A stretch of 37,119 nt of DNA. Source: Cellvibrio sp. 79. GTDB lineage: Bacteria; Pseudomonadota; Gammaproteobacteria; Pseudomonadales; Cellvibrionaceae. Within the stretch, counting starts at the first letter, position 1; each line of letters starts with the position of its first letter. The DNA is taken from NCBI GenBank assembly GCA_003056245.1, contig MVDH01000005.1, forward strand, positions 100,384 through 137,502. The letters run 5' to 3'. The notes under the pieces are model-generated. The model did no database searches and was not told the origin of the DNA. It saw only the letters and a program-made list of their open reading frames with translations. The position numbers and the translations under genes are program-made. Below are positions 7,406-17,314 of this stretch, in pieces.

Positions 7406-9982
7406 ATGAAACACAGACACATCCTCCTCTCATTCTTGCTGATGGCCTCAGCAGGGGCACAAGCCGATTGGTATTTACGCGGTACGCACAATAATTGGGG
7501 CGCAACCCAAATGAATGCAGCGGGTACCAATACCGTTGAATTAACCAATGTGGTATTTGCAGCGGCGGGCAGTATCAAGTTTGACCGCTATGGTAACTGG
7601 GCAGAAAGTTACGGCGTTGGTGGCCTTAATGGTTCCAATATTGCTGTGGGCCAAGGTACCTGGAATATTAAATTTTTCACCGACACTAAAAACTGGAGTA
7701 TCACTTCCGCAGCGAGTGTTAATTATCATCTGCGTGGTACTTTTAATGCGTGGGCCGAAGGAACATTGCTCACTCGTATTGGTACCAGTGATGTTTATGA
7801 AAGCTGCCAGAATTTTGCGAGTGGTGATGCAACCGGCGGACCGCGTTTTAAAGTTGATCCAAACGGTGGATGGGGCAGTGATGCTGTTCCTTCAGCGGAT
7901 TACACTGTTGCTGCCGGTTGGGTAAAAATCAGTTTTAACGCATCTACAAAAGTTATTGCTACCCAACAAAATCTCGCTGCAAATTGTGGGGCTACATCGA
8001 GTGCAAATTCTTCATCGAGCACTAATTCTTCATCAAGTACTAATTCTTCGAGTTCGATTCCTTCATCCGTTACATCTTCGTCAGCAATTTCTTCCAGCGT
8101 ACCCTCAATTCAATTCCATTTACGCGGCACCCATAACGGCTGGCTGGAGGGCGATTTAATTACAACTCCCAGCGGTACTAACCAGTTGGAAATTTGCCGC
8201 AATTTTACAGCAGGCGATGCTACCGGCGGCCCGCGTTTTAAGGTTGACCCGAATGGTGGCTGGGGGGATGCTTTCCCAAATGCAGATCAAGCTGCAAGTG
8301 GTTGGACCAAAATTATTATCAATACCAATACAAAAACGCTGGTGAGTACAACCACCAATCTTGGAACCAGTTGTGCGCCTTCAACATCCAGTTCGGCAAT
8401 TTCATCTGCCGTTAGCAGTTCCAGCAGTAGCCAGGTTGCAGCAGACGATTTCCGCGCGCGCACCATGTATTTTGTATTCGTGGATCGTTTCGCTAATGGC
8501 AGCACTGCCAATGACAATGGCAGTAATTCCGCTGCAACATCTACCGTTAAATCATCCGGTGCCCAAAGCGAATGGAAAAAATATTGGGGCGGTGATATCG
8601 CCGGTTTAATTTCCAAACTCGATTATTTGCAATCATTGGGCGTGTCTGCCATTTGGGTAACGCCGTTGGTTGATAACATCAATGTGGGCAATGAAGGTGG
8701 TTATCACGGTTATTGGGCGCGCGATTTCTACGCGGTCGATGAGCATCTCGGTGATTGGGCATTAGTCGATGAACTCGACGCGCAAATGGAAGCGCGCGGT
8801 ATGAAACTGGTATTGGATATTGCACTCAACCATTCCAACCAGGATGATCAATATGAATTCGGTGCCCTCTATAAAGAAGGTGCATTCCTGACTGATTTTG
8901 CGAGCGGTAAGGGCAGTTGGTATCACGCGAATGGCGCTATTTCTGATTGCGGTGATACCAATCCTGCAACCACTTGCAACACAGAATGGGATGATCCCTG
9001 GTCGTTCCGCAACAAGAGCTTATTTAATCTCACGGATTTCAACCACGGCATCAGCAGCAATTCAATTGCCGATCAATATTTAATTGATGCAGCATTAAAG
9101 TGGATGGATCACGGCGTTGATGCTTTCCGTATTGATGCAATTAAACATATCGAACCATCATTCATTAATCGTTTCAGTGCAGCGGTGCGTGCAAAAAAAT
9201 CAGACACTTATATTTTTGGTGAGTGGTATAACGCAGGTGCCGGCGATTCATTATCAATGAGCTTCCTGAATGAGCGTCGCGGTTCCGAGTTATTGGATTT
9301 TAAATTGCGCGATGCAATTGAAAATGCAATTGCGGGCAATATCACCATGATTAATTTAAGCAGCCATATCATTTCCCGCCCCGGTGCGATGAATAATTTC
9401 GAAGACCAGCAAGCCATTTTCCTCGACAACCACGATGCAACCCGCACCAGTGTTTATTTGCAAACGACAGGTGCTACGAATCGTGGTGCAGGTAAGGGAA
9501 TGGCTCCGGCTTTTGCTAATGCCCGCCAGAATTTAGGTATGGCATTGGTGATGACATTACCCGGTGTACCAACGATTTATTACGGCACCGAGCAAAACTC
9601 TACCTGGTTCACTGCGAATGGCGACGGCCAGGTTGGCCACGATCCTTACAATCGCGAACAACAACCATCGTTTAACCAAACAACGCCGGCGTATACGTTG
9701 ATAAGTTCATTGGCTAATTTGCGTAAAAACAGTGTTGCTATCCAACGCGGGACTTATGCTGAACGTTGGTCAACGGCGGATATCCTGGTGTTCCAGCGTC
9801 AAGAGGGAAGTGATTGTGCAGTGGTTGCAGTTAATCGCGGCGCAGCAGCAACTATCACTGTACCGAATTTGTGTCTCGCCAATGCCGCTTACACCAGTGT
9901 TGTGGGAACGGATGTTGTGAATGTCGCCAGTGGCAGCGGTACTTTTAATTTGTCACAGAATGAAGTTGTGGTACTGCACTGA
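7406..9982 (+). CDS. Secreted modular alpha-amylase (GH13) with three starch-binding-like modules
   Basis: An 858-aa protein with a clear signal peptide (cleavage likely after GAQA, residue 20). Modules: three related N-terminal beta modules at about 21-100, 106-195 and 236-323, opening WYLRGTHNNWG, YHLRGTFNAW and FHLRGTHNGW; the last two share GDATGGPRFKVDPNGGWG. They resemble X25-type or other starch-binding modules, but the exact CBM family is uncertain. Polyserine linkers (197-234 and 325-343) separate modules 2 and 3 and the catalytic domain, a style common in Cellvibrio and Saccharophagus enzymes. The GH13 domain (about 350-770) has DIALNH (471-476), nucleophile Asp577 in FRIDAIKH, acid/base Glu606 in FGEWY and Asp677 in LDNHD, then a C-terminal beta domain. 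GYHGYWARDFYAVDEHLG resembles cyclodextrin-glucanotransferase/GH13_2-like enzymes. It should hydrolyse alpha-1,4 glucans outside the cell. Whether the main product is maltose, maltooligosaccharide or cyclodextrin cannot be read from the sequence. Confidence 0.93.
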   Translation: MKHRHILLSFLLMASAGAQADWYLRGTHNNWGATQMNAAGTNTVELTNVVFAAAGSIKFDRYGNWAESYGVGGLNGSNIAVGQGTWNIKFFTDTKNWSITSAASVNYHLRGTFNAWAEGTLLTRIGTSDVYESCQNFASGDATGGPRFKVDPNGGWGSDAVPSADYTVAAGWVKISFNASTKVIATQQNLAANCGATSSANSSSSTNSSSSTNSSSSIPSSVTSSSAISSSVPSIQFHLRGTHNGWLEGDLITTPSGTNQLEICRNFTAGDATGGPRFKVDPNGGWGDAFPNADQAASGWTKIIINTNTKTLVSTTTNLGTSCAPSTSSSAISSAVSSSSSSQVAADDFRARTMYFVFVDRFANGSTANDNGSNSAATSTVKSSGAQSEWKKYWGGDIAGLISKLDYLQSLGVSAIWVTPLVDNINVGNEGGYHGYWARDFYAVDEHLGDWALVDELDAQMEARGMKLVLDIALNHSNQDDQYEFGALYKEGAFLTDFASGKGSWYHANGAISDCGDTNPATTCNTEWDDPWSFRNKSLFNLTDFNHGISSNSIADQYLIDAALKWMDHGVDAFRIDAIKHIEPSFINRFSAAVRAKKSDTYIFGEWYNAGAGDSLSMSFLNERRGSELLDFKLRDAIENAIAGNITMINLSSHIISRPGAMNNFEDQQAIFLDNHDATRTSVYLQTTGATNRGAGKGMAPAFANARQNLGMALVMTLPGVPTIYYGTEQNSTWFTANGDGQVGHDPYNREQQPSFNQTTPAYTLISSLANLRKNSVAIQRGTYAERWSTADILVFQRQEGSDCAVVAVNRGAAATITVPNLCLANAAYTSVVGTDVVNVASGSGTFNLSQNEVVVLH

Positions 9983-10026
9983 TTCAATGAATTATTCAGG
10001 CTCGCAACATTAATGGTTGTGGAAAA

Positions 10027-10061
10027 TAAAAAGGGGCACTCATATGAGCGCCCCTTTTTTG
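10027..10061. terminator. Bidirectional terminator between amylase and mltF
   Basis: AAAAAGGGGC pairs with GCCCCTTTTT, extended inside by CTC/GAG around a short ATAT loop. A tract and T tract flank it, between two convergent genes. Confidence 0.88.
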
Positions 10062-10098
10062 TGTATGTTGTTTTAAATTGACTATGTAATTTATCGAT

Positions 10099-11604
10099 TT
10101 ACAACATCGAAGGCATTGCTTGTAAATTATTGCCTTTTACTTCTTTTTCTGTTGTTTGCGTATTTGCAGAAAGGCGATTGATATTGCTTGCACTTGCCAC
10201 ACGGAATTCTTCTTGCTGTTGGTGCCACGCGATAATCTTGTAATAGTTGCGCACGTTATCAACAAATTTCACCGGCTCCCAACCGCGCATATATCCATGC
10301 TTGGCGGTGCTGTAGTACTGGTACTTCGAAAGCAGCGGCATATATTTGCGAACATCTTCCCATTTGCTTGGGTTGCCGCCCATACGCTGGGTTAATACTC
10401 GCGCATCTTCAACATGGCCAAGCCCCTGATTGTAAGCTGCGAGTGCCATGTTCAAACGGTCTTCGCCCTGGATACGCTTGGGTAATTTTTCAAATACGAT
10501 ACTGAGGTATTTTGCTCCGCCGCGAATGCTTTGCTGGGGATCTTTGCGATCTGTAATGCCCATCGCACGTGCGGTATTTTTGGTGAGCATCATTAAGCCA
10601 GCCACACCGGTATGGGAAACGGCATCCGGCAACCAGTTGGATTCCTGATAACTGATAGCAGCCAATAATTGCCAATCCAGATTGAATTCGGTACCGGCAT
10701 TTTTCATGTGCTCAACCCATTGGGGCAAACGTTGCTCCAACTGGTAGGTGAAAGACATCGCTTCACCCGTTGTTACTTCTTCTATATGACGATCAAAAAA
10801 TTCTTCAGTGACACGGGCGAGGGTTCCATCAGCTTTGATATTAGTGAGGTATTTCTGCGCAGCATCAAATAAGGTGGTATCCGAACCTTGTGGAAACGCC
10901 CAGGCAACGGGTTGTGGATCACTGACATCAAATGCCAATTCTGCTTTGGGATAAGAGTAACGGTTAAGGGAATAGACAGTGGAATCGACTACGGCGTAAT
11001 CGGCTTCCCCTTTATTCACCATTTCCAGTAAATCGATCTGCTCGGCATTAATAACATTGCGCCACTGCAAATCGGGAAAGGCCGCTTGTAAGGCTTTAAC
11101 GCGTGCGCTGTGGGATTCACTGGCAAGAACCAGGACTTCTTTATCTTTTACATCACCAATACTGGTGGGTTGCTGCAAACGCTTGTTATAAACCAGTTGC
11201 TGGGTTACTTGCATAAAAGGCGCTGCAAAACTGATCGTTTTGCCACGGCTTTCCTGCGCGGTTAAACCGGCAGCAGCAAAATGGAATTGCTGGTTTATCA
11301 CTCCATTTAACATAGCATCGGGATCGGAGCTGTTTTCCAGCACCAATTTCAGGCCGAGCGAATCCGCAAAGCCTTTAACCAGGCTATATTCGAACCCTGT
11401 AAGGCCAGTAGGGCCTTCATAATAAGTAGTAGGACCGTTGCTTGACACTACATGCAACTCGCCTGACTCAAGCACTTGCTCCAATAAAGTAGGAGGAGTG
11501 CTACGCACCAGCAACGAGCTACTGGCGGTGAGTAACAAGCCGGCAAACAGGCTTGTTGTTATGGATTTCAAAATCACTAACGCTGATGGTTTGCGAATTT
11601 CCAT
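10099..11604 (-). CDS. mltF: Membrane-bound lytic murein transglycosylase F
   Basis: 501 aa if translation starts at the ATG at 11604, which has GGAG about 9 nt upstream and gives a normal export signal (SALVILKSITTSLFAGLLL); the frame also has an ATG at 11673 that adds 23 residues but has a poor ribosome site. A solute-binding-protein family 3 domain (about 40-275) is followed by an SLT lytic transglycosylase domain (about 300-470) with catalytic Glu321 in AISYQESNWLP (344 in the longer form) and the downstream motifs GLMMLT and ALAAYNQGLGH. MltF cleaves the MurNAc-GlcNAc bond of peptidoglycan with formation of 1,6-anhydroMurNAc. Its position near purL and divergent from it is the arrangement known in E. 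coli and Pseudomonas, here with one extra gene in between. The last ~30 residues form a polar tail. Confidence 0.93.
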   Translation of the reverse strand: MEIRKPSALVILKSITTSLFAGLLLTASSSLLVRSTPPTLLEQVLESGELHVVSSNGPTTYYEGPTGLTGFEYSLVKGFADSLGLKLVLENSSDPDAMLNGVINQQFHFAAAGLTAQESRGKTISFAAPFMQVTQQLVYNKRLQQPTSIGDVKDKEVLVLASESHSARVKALQAAFPDLQWRNVINAEQIDLLEMVNKGEADYAVVDSTVYSLNRYSYPKAELAFDVSDPQPVAWAFPQGSDTTLFDAAQKYLTNIKADGTLARVTEEFFDRHIEEVTTGEAMSFTYQLEQRLPQWVEHMKNAGTEFNLDWQLLAAISYQESNWLPDAVSHTGVAGLMMLTKNTARAMGITDRKDPQQSIRGGAKYLSIVFEKLPKRIQGEDRLNMALAAYNQGLGHVEDARVLTQRMGGNPSKWEDVRKYMPLLSKYQYYSTAKHGYMRGWEPVKFVDNVRNYYKIIAWHQQQEEFRVASASNINRLSANTQTTEKEVKGNNLQAMPSML

Positions 11605-12073
11605 AAGGGGTTTCTCCGGTGGTCTGAACTGCAGCGCCCGAAAGGTATTCTCTGTTCGCGTGTGCGCATTCATGCCGAATCCAATCCATTAATGACCCGT
11701 GCAAATACGTCGCCATGGTATAACCACTTTTTTTGTGTGCCTAGCTTGTTTTCTGAGCAGGATTGGGGTAGCTCCAAGGTGAAAATTTGACCATTTTTGC
11801 GTTGGCACTAGTAATGGCGCGGGATTCGGCGGATTTCAGTCGCAGTGTAAAGGCCGACGAACGGTCAAAAAAATGTTAAAAAATGTGACATGAGGTGCCA
11901 TTTTTGAGTTAAAAAGAGGCAGGAAAAGTCGGTAAAACGTAAGTTTTTGTTAAAAACTTGTACAAAATTGCGTAAAAATTTCAGATCTTTTTGTTATAAG
12001 CCTGTTTTTAACAAGTTTGTAATTATGAAAATTGTTATTTAATAAAAATTGCAAGCGTATATTTTTCTTCCTA
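11605..12073. other. Gene-free stretch, AT-rich
   Basis: About 470 bp between the start of mltF and the end of the leftward dehydrogenase gene. It should hold the mltF promoter, and part of it may be 5' leader if the longer MltF start is used. The half nearest the dehydrogenase gene (about 11870-12060) is rich in A and T runs. I see no convincing gene, RNA or strong terminator for the dehydrogenase transcript. Confidence 0.5.
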
Positions 12074-12805
12074 TTAATATTTTTTCAGAACTTTGGCGAT
12101 AAATGCTGGACTAATTCGCGCTAGCAATGGAATCCATTTGGTTTTTCCTACGTAAATAAATTTTTTTCGCTTGCACATGCCGATAATAATTTCTTGCGCA
12201 GCAGTATCTGCAGATATTTTCTTTCCGCTACGCCCATTCGTCATTGGTGTATTAACTAAAGGCAAAATCGCTTCATGAACACGAATGCTCGTATCTTCCA
12301 GCTGATATCCCAGTGATACCGAAAAATTATGCAGGGCTGATTTTGTTGCACAATAAACAGCAGCACTGGTTTTTGGAAAAATTGCCAGTGCAGAGGAAAT
12401 ATTTACAATCGAACATTCCCTATTCTGTGATTGCCAATGCTTTATCAGTAATGCGCTGAGGAGCAGGGGAGCCTGTAAATTCACCTGTATTTCCTCATTT
12501 ATAGATTCCAGCCTGAACTCTTTTTCAGTAAAACGCGGAGTGAATTGAATTCCTGCATTATTAATAAGTACAGAGATTTCCGGATAATCGTGCGTAATAT
12601 TTTTTACACATTCGGTAATGTGCGCAGGTGAGGTTAAGTCACAAGGGTAACAAGCAATATTCTGTTCGGCGAAAAATAACTCCTCCAATTTTTTAGCTGA
12701 CCGCGCTAAAACCAGAATCGTATTGTGTGCACAGAGTTTTTTTACCAGCGCCAGACCAATGCCGGATGTTCCGCCAGTAATCAAAATAGTTTTTTTGGTA
12801 ATCAT
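12074..12805 (-). CDS. Short-chain dehydrogenase/reductase (SDR), DltE-like
   Basis: 243 aa from the ATG at 12805, chosen for GGAAAG 7 nt upstream and because the protein then begins MITKKTILITGG; the frame extends 15 codons further, to 12850. Classical SDR features: nucleotide-binding TGGTSGIG (10-17), acidic Asp56 in PCDLTSP, NNAG (82-85), Ser137/138 in NISSA, and the catalytic pair Tyr151 and Lys155 in YCATK. A C-terminal basic/hydrophobic tail (KWIPLLARISPAFIAKVLKKY) resembles DltE/YqjQ-type SDRs. It is probably an NAD(P)-dependent oxidoreductase; the substrate is unknown. GC is about 40% in a sampled line against about 50% in purL, and the gene sits between mltF and purL, which are usually adjacent. 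Both points suggest later insertion. Confidence 0.85.
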   Translation of the reverse strand: MITKKTILITGGTSGIGLALVKKLCAHNTILVLARSAKKLEELFFAEQNIACYPCDLTSPAHITECVKNITHDYPEISVLINNAGIQFTPRFTEKEFRLESINEEIQVNLQAPLLLSALLIKHWQSQNRECSIVNISSALAIFPKTSAAVYCATKSALHNFSVSLGYQLEDTSIRVHEAILPLVNTPMTNGRSGKKISADTAAQEIIIGMCKRKKFIYVGKTKWIPLLARISPAFIAKVLKKY

Positions 12806-13251
12806 CAAAATACTTTCCGCTGGCATCATTTTGAATTGCAGATTAATCAATGAAACTATCTACCGCATTAACCCAGGTTAATAAGCAGGAATTTCTTATG
12901 CTGATGATTAGAAAAAAATACATCAACCAATTAAGAAACTTTTCTTGCATACATAATTGTTTTTGATAATAAAAATGCCGCTGGAATGTAAGGTTTTATG
13001 CCAAGGGGAAGCCGGTGTTTTTGATTGAATCCCTGTGTCGGGGAGTGAAGCGGGGTGTCGGGATCTTTTCGAATAGGTATTCCCCTTAATTTGGGGATAA
13101 CTAAACTGGCTTGGTTCCGGATGGGTAAAGACGGGATAAGGGGGAAAAAAGTCTCTCGGGCAGGGCGCAAATCCAGTACAATGCGCGCCTCTCTTTTGTC
13201 ATTACCCTTTAATTACCACCCATGATCACCCATGCCGAGGCTCTTCCCACT
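12806..13251. other. Divergent promoter region between the SDR gene and purL
   Basis: About 450 bp. The part near the SDR gene is AT-rich and the part near purL is GC-richer. A TACAAT box at 13177-13182 could be the purL -10, but no good -35 lies 16-18 bp before it. No PurR-type box (ACGCAAACGTTTGCGT) was found. No believable gene. Confidence 0.4.
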
Positions 13252-16200
13252 ATGTTAATCCTGCGTGGCGCTCCCGCTCTTTCCAGTTTCCGTACCCAAA
13301 AACTCCTGTCCAGCCTGCAACAACGCACTCCCGCTGTGACTGGCGTTAGCTCGGAATTTGTCCACTTTGCCCATGTTTCCTCTCCGTTGAGCGATGCCCA
13401 ACAGCAAGTGCTCAAGCAATTACTGACTTACGGCCCCAAAGTTGAAAAAGAAGCCAGCCATGAGGGTGAACTGTTTCTGGTAGTGCCGCGCCTGGGGACT
13501 ATTTCTCCCTGGGCATCCAAGGCGACCGACATTGCCAAAAATACCGGCCTGGAAAATGTGAAGCGCATTGAGCGCGGAATCGCTTACTACATCACTGGTG
13601 CCTCTGCAGCAGATCGCGCGGCCATCGCAGCGCTGCTCCATGACCGCATGGTAGAAACTGTATTTGATAGTCTCGAAGCCGCGGAACAATTATTTATCCA
13701 GCAGCAACCAGCCCAGCAAACCTTGGTAGATATTCTCGGTGGCGGCCGCGCTGCCTTGGCCGATGCAAACAAATCTCTCGGTCTCGCATTGGCTGAAGAC
13801 GAAATTGATTATCTGGTAGAAAGCTTTACCGCGCTGGGGCGCAACCCGATTGACGTAGAATTAATGATGTTTGCACAGGCAAACTCTGAACACTGCCGGC
13901 ACAAAATCTTCAACGCCTCATGGACTATTGATGGTGAAGAGCAACAGCGCAGCCTGTTCAAAATGATCAAGAACACCAATGAGGTGGGCGGTGAAGATGT
14001 ACTTTCAGCCTACGCCGATAACGCCGCCGTAATGGTTGGTCATGAAGCAGGGCGTTTCTATCCGAATCCGGAAACCAAAGCTTACGAATACACCCGGCAG
14101 CCAATTCACATATTGATGAAGGTGGAGACCCATAATCATCCGACGGCGATTTCTCCGTTCTCAGGTGCAGGTACCGGTGCTGGTGGTGAAATTCGTGATG
14201 AAGGTGCAGTGGGGCGCGGCTCCAAGCCGAAAGTGGGCTTGAACGGTTTCACGGTATCCAACCTGCAAATTCCCGGTTTTGAACAACCTTGGGAGGAGAA
14301 TTACGGCAAACCAAACCGCATCGTCAATGCGTTGGACATTATGATCGAAGGCCCCATCGGCGGTGCTGCGTTTAACAACGAATTTGGTCGCCCGAATATC
14401 TGCGGTTATTTCCGTACCTTCGAAGAAAATTTCGACGGCGAGCGTCGCGGTTATCACAAGCCAATTATGTTGGCCGGTGGTTACGGCAATATCAAAACTG
14501 AACACATCGAGAAACCGCCGTTTGGTGCTGGCACCAAGCTTGTCGTTCTCGGCGGCCCGGCGATGTTGATTGGCCTTGGCGGCGGTGCGGCATCTTCTAT
14601 GACTTCCGGTTCTTCGTCTGAGGATTTGGATTTCGCTTCTGTACAACGTCAGAACCCTGAAATGGAACGCCGCTGTCAGGAAGTAATCGACGCTTGCTGG
14701 CAGTTGGGCGATAAAAACCCCATCGCGTTTATCCACGATGTAGGCGCAGGCGGTCTTTCCAATGCATTCCCTGAGTTGGTAAAAGACGGCGGTACTGGCG
14801 GCAAATTTGAATTGCGCAATGTACCTAACGACGAACCGAGCATGAGCCCATTGGCGATTTGGTGTAACGAATCGCAAGAGCGTTATGTGTTGGCGATTGC
14901 GCCGGCAGACCTGCCGCGCTTTGAAGCGATTTGCCAACGCGAGCGTGCGGCTTACGCGGTTGTCGGTGAAGCGACTGACGAAAAACATTTGCTGGTTAAC
15001 GACAAGCATTTCGATGCAAAACCGGTTGATTTGCCGATGTCAGTATTGTTTGGCAAGCCGCCAAAAATGCATCGCGTTGCTGAAAAACACAATGCAAAAA
15101 CTATTGAGTTCAGCACTGCCGGTATTGAATTAAAAGAGGCTGCTGGTCGCGTGCTCAGCCATCCTGCAGTAGCCAGCAAAAACTTCCTGATCACCATCGG
15201 CGACCGCTCGGTAACCGGTATGGTGGCGCGCGATCAAATGGTTGGCCCATGGCAGGTTCCTGTTGCTGACGTTGCGGTAACTACCATCAGTTACGACTCA
15301 TACGCCGGTGAAGCGATGAGTATGGGTGAGCGCACTCCGGTTGCATTGCTGGATGCGCCAGCATCTGGCCGCATGGCCATTGCAGAAGCGATTACCAATA
15401 TCGCGGCAACCCGTATCGCAAAACTGTCTGATGTAAAACTGTCTGCTAACTGGATGTGTGCTGCCGGCCACAAAGGTGAGGAAGAAAAGCTTTATCGCAC
15501 TGTAGAAGCCGTTGGTATGGAATTGTGTCCGGCGTTGGGAATCACTATTCCAGTTGGAAAAGATTCCATGTCCATGCGCACCGCGTGGAAAGATGGCGGT
15601 GAAAACAAAGCCGTTACTGCGCCTCTGTCATTGGTAATTTCTGCGTTCTCACCAGTGGTAGATGTTCGTCAAACCCTGACTCCACAATTGCGCACTGACA
15701 AAGGCGATACTGATTTAATTCTCGTTGACCTCGGCAACGGCAAAAACCGTTTGGGTGGTTCAATCCTCGCGCAGGTGTACAACCAGCTCGGTCAAACACC
15801 TGCAGATCTGGATTCTGCTGATCAACTCAAAGGTTTCTTTAATGCAGTGCAAGCGAGCCTTGCTGCTAATGAATTGCTGGCATATCACGATCGCTCTGAT
15901 GGTGGTTTGTTCGCAACTGTTGCAGAAATGGCATTCGCTGGTCACACCGGTGTAAGCATTAATCTGGATGGTTTGGGTGCTGATCCTCTTGCCGTTTTGT
16001 TCAGTGAAGAGGCGGGCGCAGTAATTCAGGTTGCTCGTGCGCAATCTGCTGCAGTACAAAAACGTTTTGTTGATGCTGGTTTAAAGATCAATGTAATTGG
16101 CAGCTTGAACGCGGATGATTCGTTAAGCATCAGTGTGAATGGCAACGTATTGTTCAATCAACCGCGCGCGCAATTGCAAGCGCTCTGGAGCGAAACCAGT

Positions 16201-17118
16201 TATCGCATTCAATCACTGCGTGATAACCCAGCCTGTGCAGAGCAGGAATTTGCTGCAATCACCAAACCGAATCCTGGTTTGAGTGTGAAGCTGAGCTACG
16301 ATCAAAATGACGATGTTGCCGCTCCGTTTATCAACACAGGCGTTCGTCCTTCAGTTGCTGTTTTGCGTGAGCAAGGTGTCAACGGCCATGTGGAAATGGC
16401 AGCGGCATTTGATCGTGCCGGTTTCAAAGCCGTTGATGTGCACATGAGTGATTTGCTGTCCGGCCGTGTATCGCTGGAGCAATTCAAAGGCTTGGTCGCC
16501 TGCGGTGGTTTCTCTTACGGTGACGTATTGGGCGCGGGCGAGGGCTGGTCAAAAACCATTTTGTTCAACAACAAAGTGCGCGATGAATTCGAGCGTTTCT
16601 TCCGCCGCAACGACACCTTCAGCCTCGGTGTATGTAATGGTTGCCAGATGATGTCCAATCTGAAAAACCTGATCCCGGGTGCAGATCACTGGCCGCGTTT
16701 TGTGCGCAATCTGTCCGAACAATTTGAAGCGCGTTTCAGCCTGGTACAGGTGCAGGAATCATCGTCAATATTGTTCAAAGGTATGGCTGGTTCACATATG
16801 CCAGTGGCGGTTGCCCACGGTGAAGGTTATGCGGAATTTGCTAACGCAGATGCACTGAAAGTGTGTAATGAAAGTGGCACAGTCGCGATGCGCTTTATTG
16901 ATAACAACCTCAATGCTACCGAAGTTTATCCCGCTAACCCGAACGGTTCGCCGTTGGGCATTACCAGCGTGAGCAGCAAAGATGGTCGCACTACGATCAT
17001 GATGCCGCACCCGGAGCGCGTATTCCGCGCAGTAAGCAACTCGTGGAAGCCTGACGATTGGAAAGATGATGGAGCCTGGTTGCGTATATTCCGCAATGCG
17101 CGGGTATTTGTAAGCTAA
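13252..17118 (+). CDS. purL: Phosphoribosylformylglycinamidine synthase
   Basis: A single-chain large PurL of 1,288 aa (E. coli 1,295). I start at the ATG at 13252 because the protein then begins [19 protein letters not shown] like other gammaproteobacterial PurL; an in-frame ATG at 13222 adds 10 residues but has no ribosome site. It catalyses the ATP- and glutamine-dependent conversion of FGAR to FGAM in de novo purine synthesis. Order: N-terminal PurS-like domain, linker, two AIRS-like ATP-binding halves ([20 protein letters not shown] and later [14 protein letters not shown]), and a C-terminal class I glutamine amidotransferase domain with nucleophile Cys1128 in LGVCNGCQ and His1253/Glu1255 in PHPERVFRA. 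It appears intact. It stands alone between its own promoter region and a terminator. Confidence 0.98.
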   Translation: MLILRGAPALSSFRTQKLLSSLQQRTPAVTGVSSEFVHFAHVSSPLSDAQQQVLKQLLTYGPKVEKEASHEGELFLVVPRLGTISPWASKATDIAKNTGLENVKRIERGIAYYITGASAADRAAIAALLHDRMVETVFDSLEAAEQLFIQQQPAQQTLVDILGGGRAALADANKSLGLALAEDEIDYLVESFTALGRNPIDVELMMFAQANSEHCRHKIFNASWTIDGEEQQRSLFKMIKNTNEVGGEDVLSAYADNAAVMVGHEAGRFYPNPETKAYEYTRQPIHILMKVETHNHPTAISPFSGAGTGAGGEIRDEGAVGRGSKPKVGLNGFTVSNLQIPGFEQPWEENYGKPNRIVNALDIMIEGPIGGAAFNNEFGRPNICGYFRTFEENFDGERRGYHKPIMLAGGYGNIKTEHIEKPPFGAGTKLVVLGGPAMLIGLGGGAASSMTSGSSSEDLDFASVQRQNPEMERRCQEVIDACWQLGDKNPIAFIHDVGAGGLSNAFPELVKDGGTGGKFELRNVPNDEPSMSPLAIWCNESQERYVLAIAPADLPRFEAICQRERAAYAVVGEATDEKHLLVNDKHFDAKPVDLPMSVLFGKPPKMHRVAEKHNAKTIEFSTAGIELKEAAGRVLSHPAVASKNFLITIGDRSVTGMVARDQMVGPWQVPVADVAVTTISYDSYAGEAMSMGERTPVALLDAPASGRMAIAEAITNIAATRIAKLSDVKLSANWMCAAGHKGEEEKLYRTVEAVGMELCPALGITIPVGKDSMSMRTAWKDGGENKAVTAPLSLVISAFSPVVDVRQTLTPQLRTDKGDTDLILVDLGNGKNRLGGSILAQVYNQLGQTPADLDSADQLKGFFNAVQASLAANELLAYHDRSDGGLFATVAEMAFAGHTGVSINLDGLGADPLAVLFSEEAGAVIQVARAQSAAVQKRFVDAGLKINVIGSLNADDSLSISVNGNVLFNQPRAQLQALWSETSYRIQSLRDNPACAEQEFAAITKPNPGLSVKLSYDQNDDVAAPFINTGVRPSVAVLREQGVNGHVEMAAAFDRAGFKAVDVHMSDLLSGRVSLEQFKGLVACGGFSYGDVLGAGEGWSKTILFNNKVRDEFERFFRRNDTFSLGVCNGCQMMSNLKNLIPGADHWPRFVRNLSEQFEARFSLVQVQESSSILFKGMAGSHMPVAVAHGEGYAEFANADALKVCNESGTVAMRFIDNNLNATEVYPANPNGSPLGITSVSSKDGRTTIMMPHPERVFRAVSNSWKPDDWKDDGAWLRIFRNARVFVS

Positions 17119-17134
17119 CTACAAAATATTACAA

Positions 17135-17172
17135 ACTTGACCGGGAGGCTTTAGCCTCCCGGTTTGTTTTTA
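17135..17172 (+). terminator. Rho-independent terminator of purL
   Basis: CCGGGAGGC pairs with GCCTCCCGG across a TTTA loop, followed by TTTGTTTTT. Confidence 0.9.
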
Positions 17173-17210
17173 TGCTTCAATAAGTTACATTCCTGAAAAC
17201 GCTTTTTGCG

Positions 17211-17233
17211 ATTGGTTGCGATTTGCAACCAAT
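17211..17233. promoter_or_regulatory. Inverted repeat upstream of the lipoprotein promoter
   Basis: A perfect 9-bp inverted repeat ATTGGTTGC / GCAACCAAT with a 5-nt spacer. It ends a few bases before the presumed -35 region of the next gene, a position suited to an activator or repressor site. Confidence 0.4.
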
Positions 17234-17237
17234 GAAC

Positions 17238-17264
17238 TTGGTTATACGTATAACGTCTTATAAT
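17238..17264 (+). promoter_or_regulatory. Probable promoter with an embedded 14-bp palindrome
   Basis: A perfect -10 box TATAAT (17259-17264) has a weak TTGGTT 15 bp upstream (17238-17243). The spacer holds the perfect palindrome GTTATACGTATAAC (17241-17254), so a bound repressor would block RNA polymerase. The start codon follows 50 bp after the -10. Confidence 0.55.
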
Positions 17265-17314
17265 GAGCGCGGTTCAGACCGTACAATTTTCCGAGAACTG
17301 AGGCAGGTAAAATC

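Noticed and set aside
12931-13170. 79-codon minus-strand open frame between the SDR gene and purL
   Set aside because: No ribosome site and no familiar motif; Pro/Arg-rich content in a likely promoter region.
13140-13251. PurR operator upstream of purL
   Set aside because: No ACGCAAACGTTTGCGT-like palindrome was found; only scattered GCGCAA/GCGC words.
14161-15009. 282-codon open frame on the minus strand inside purL
   Set aside because: Fully antisense to a conserved, intact purL; it lacks recognisable motifs and its composition follows from the codon use of the sense gene.
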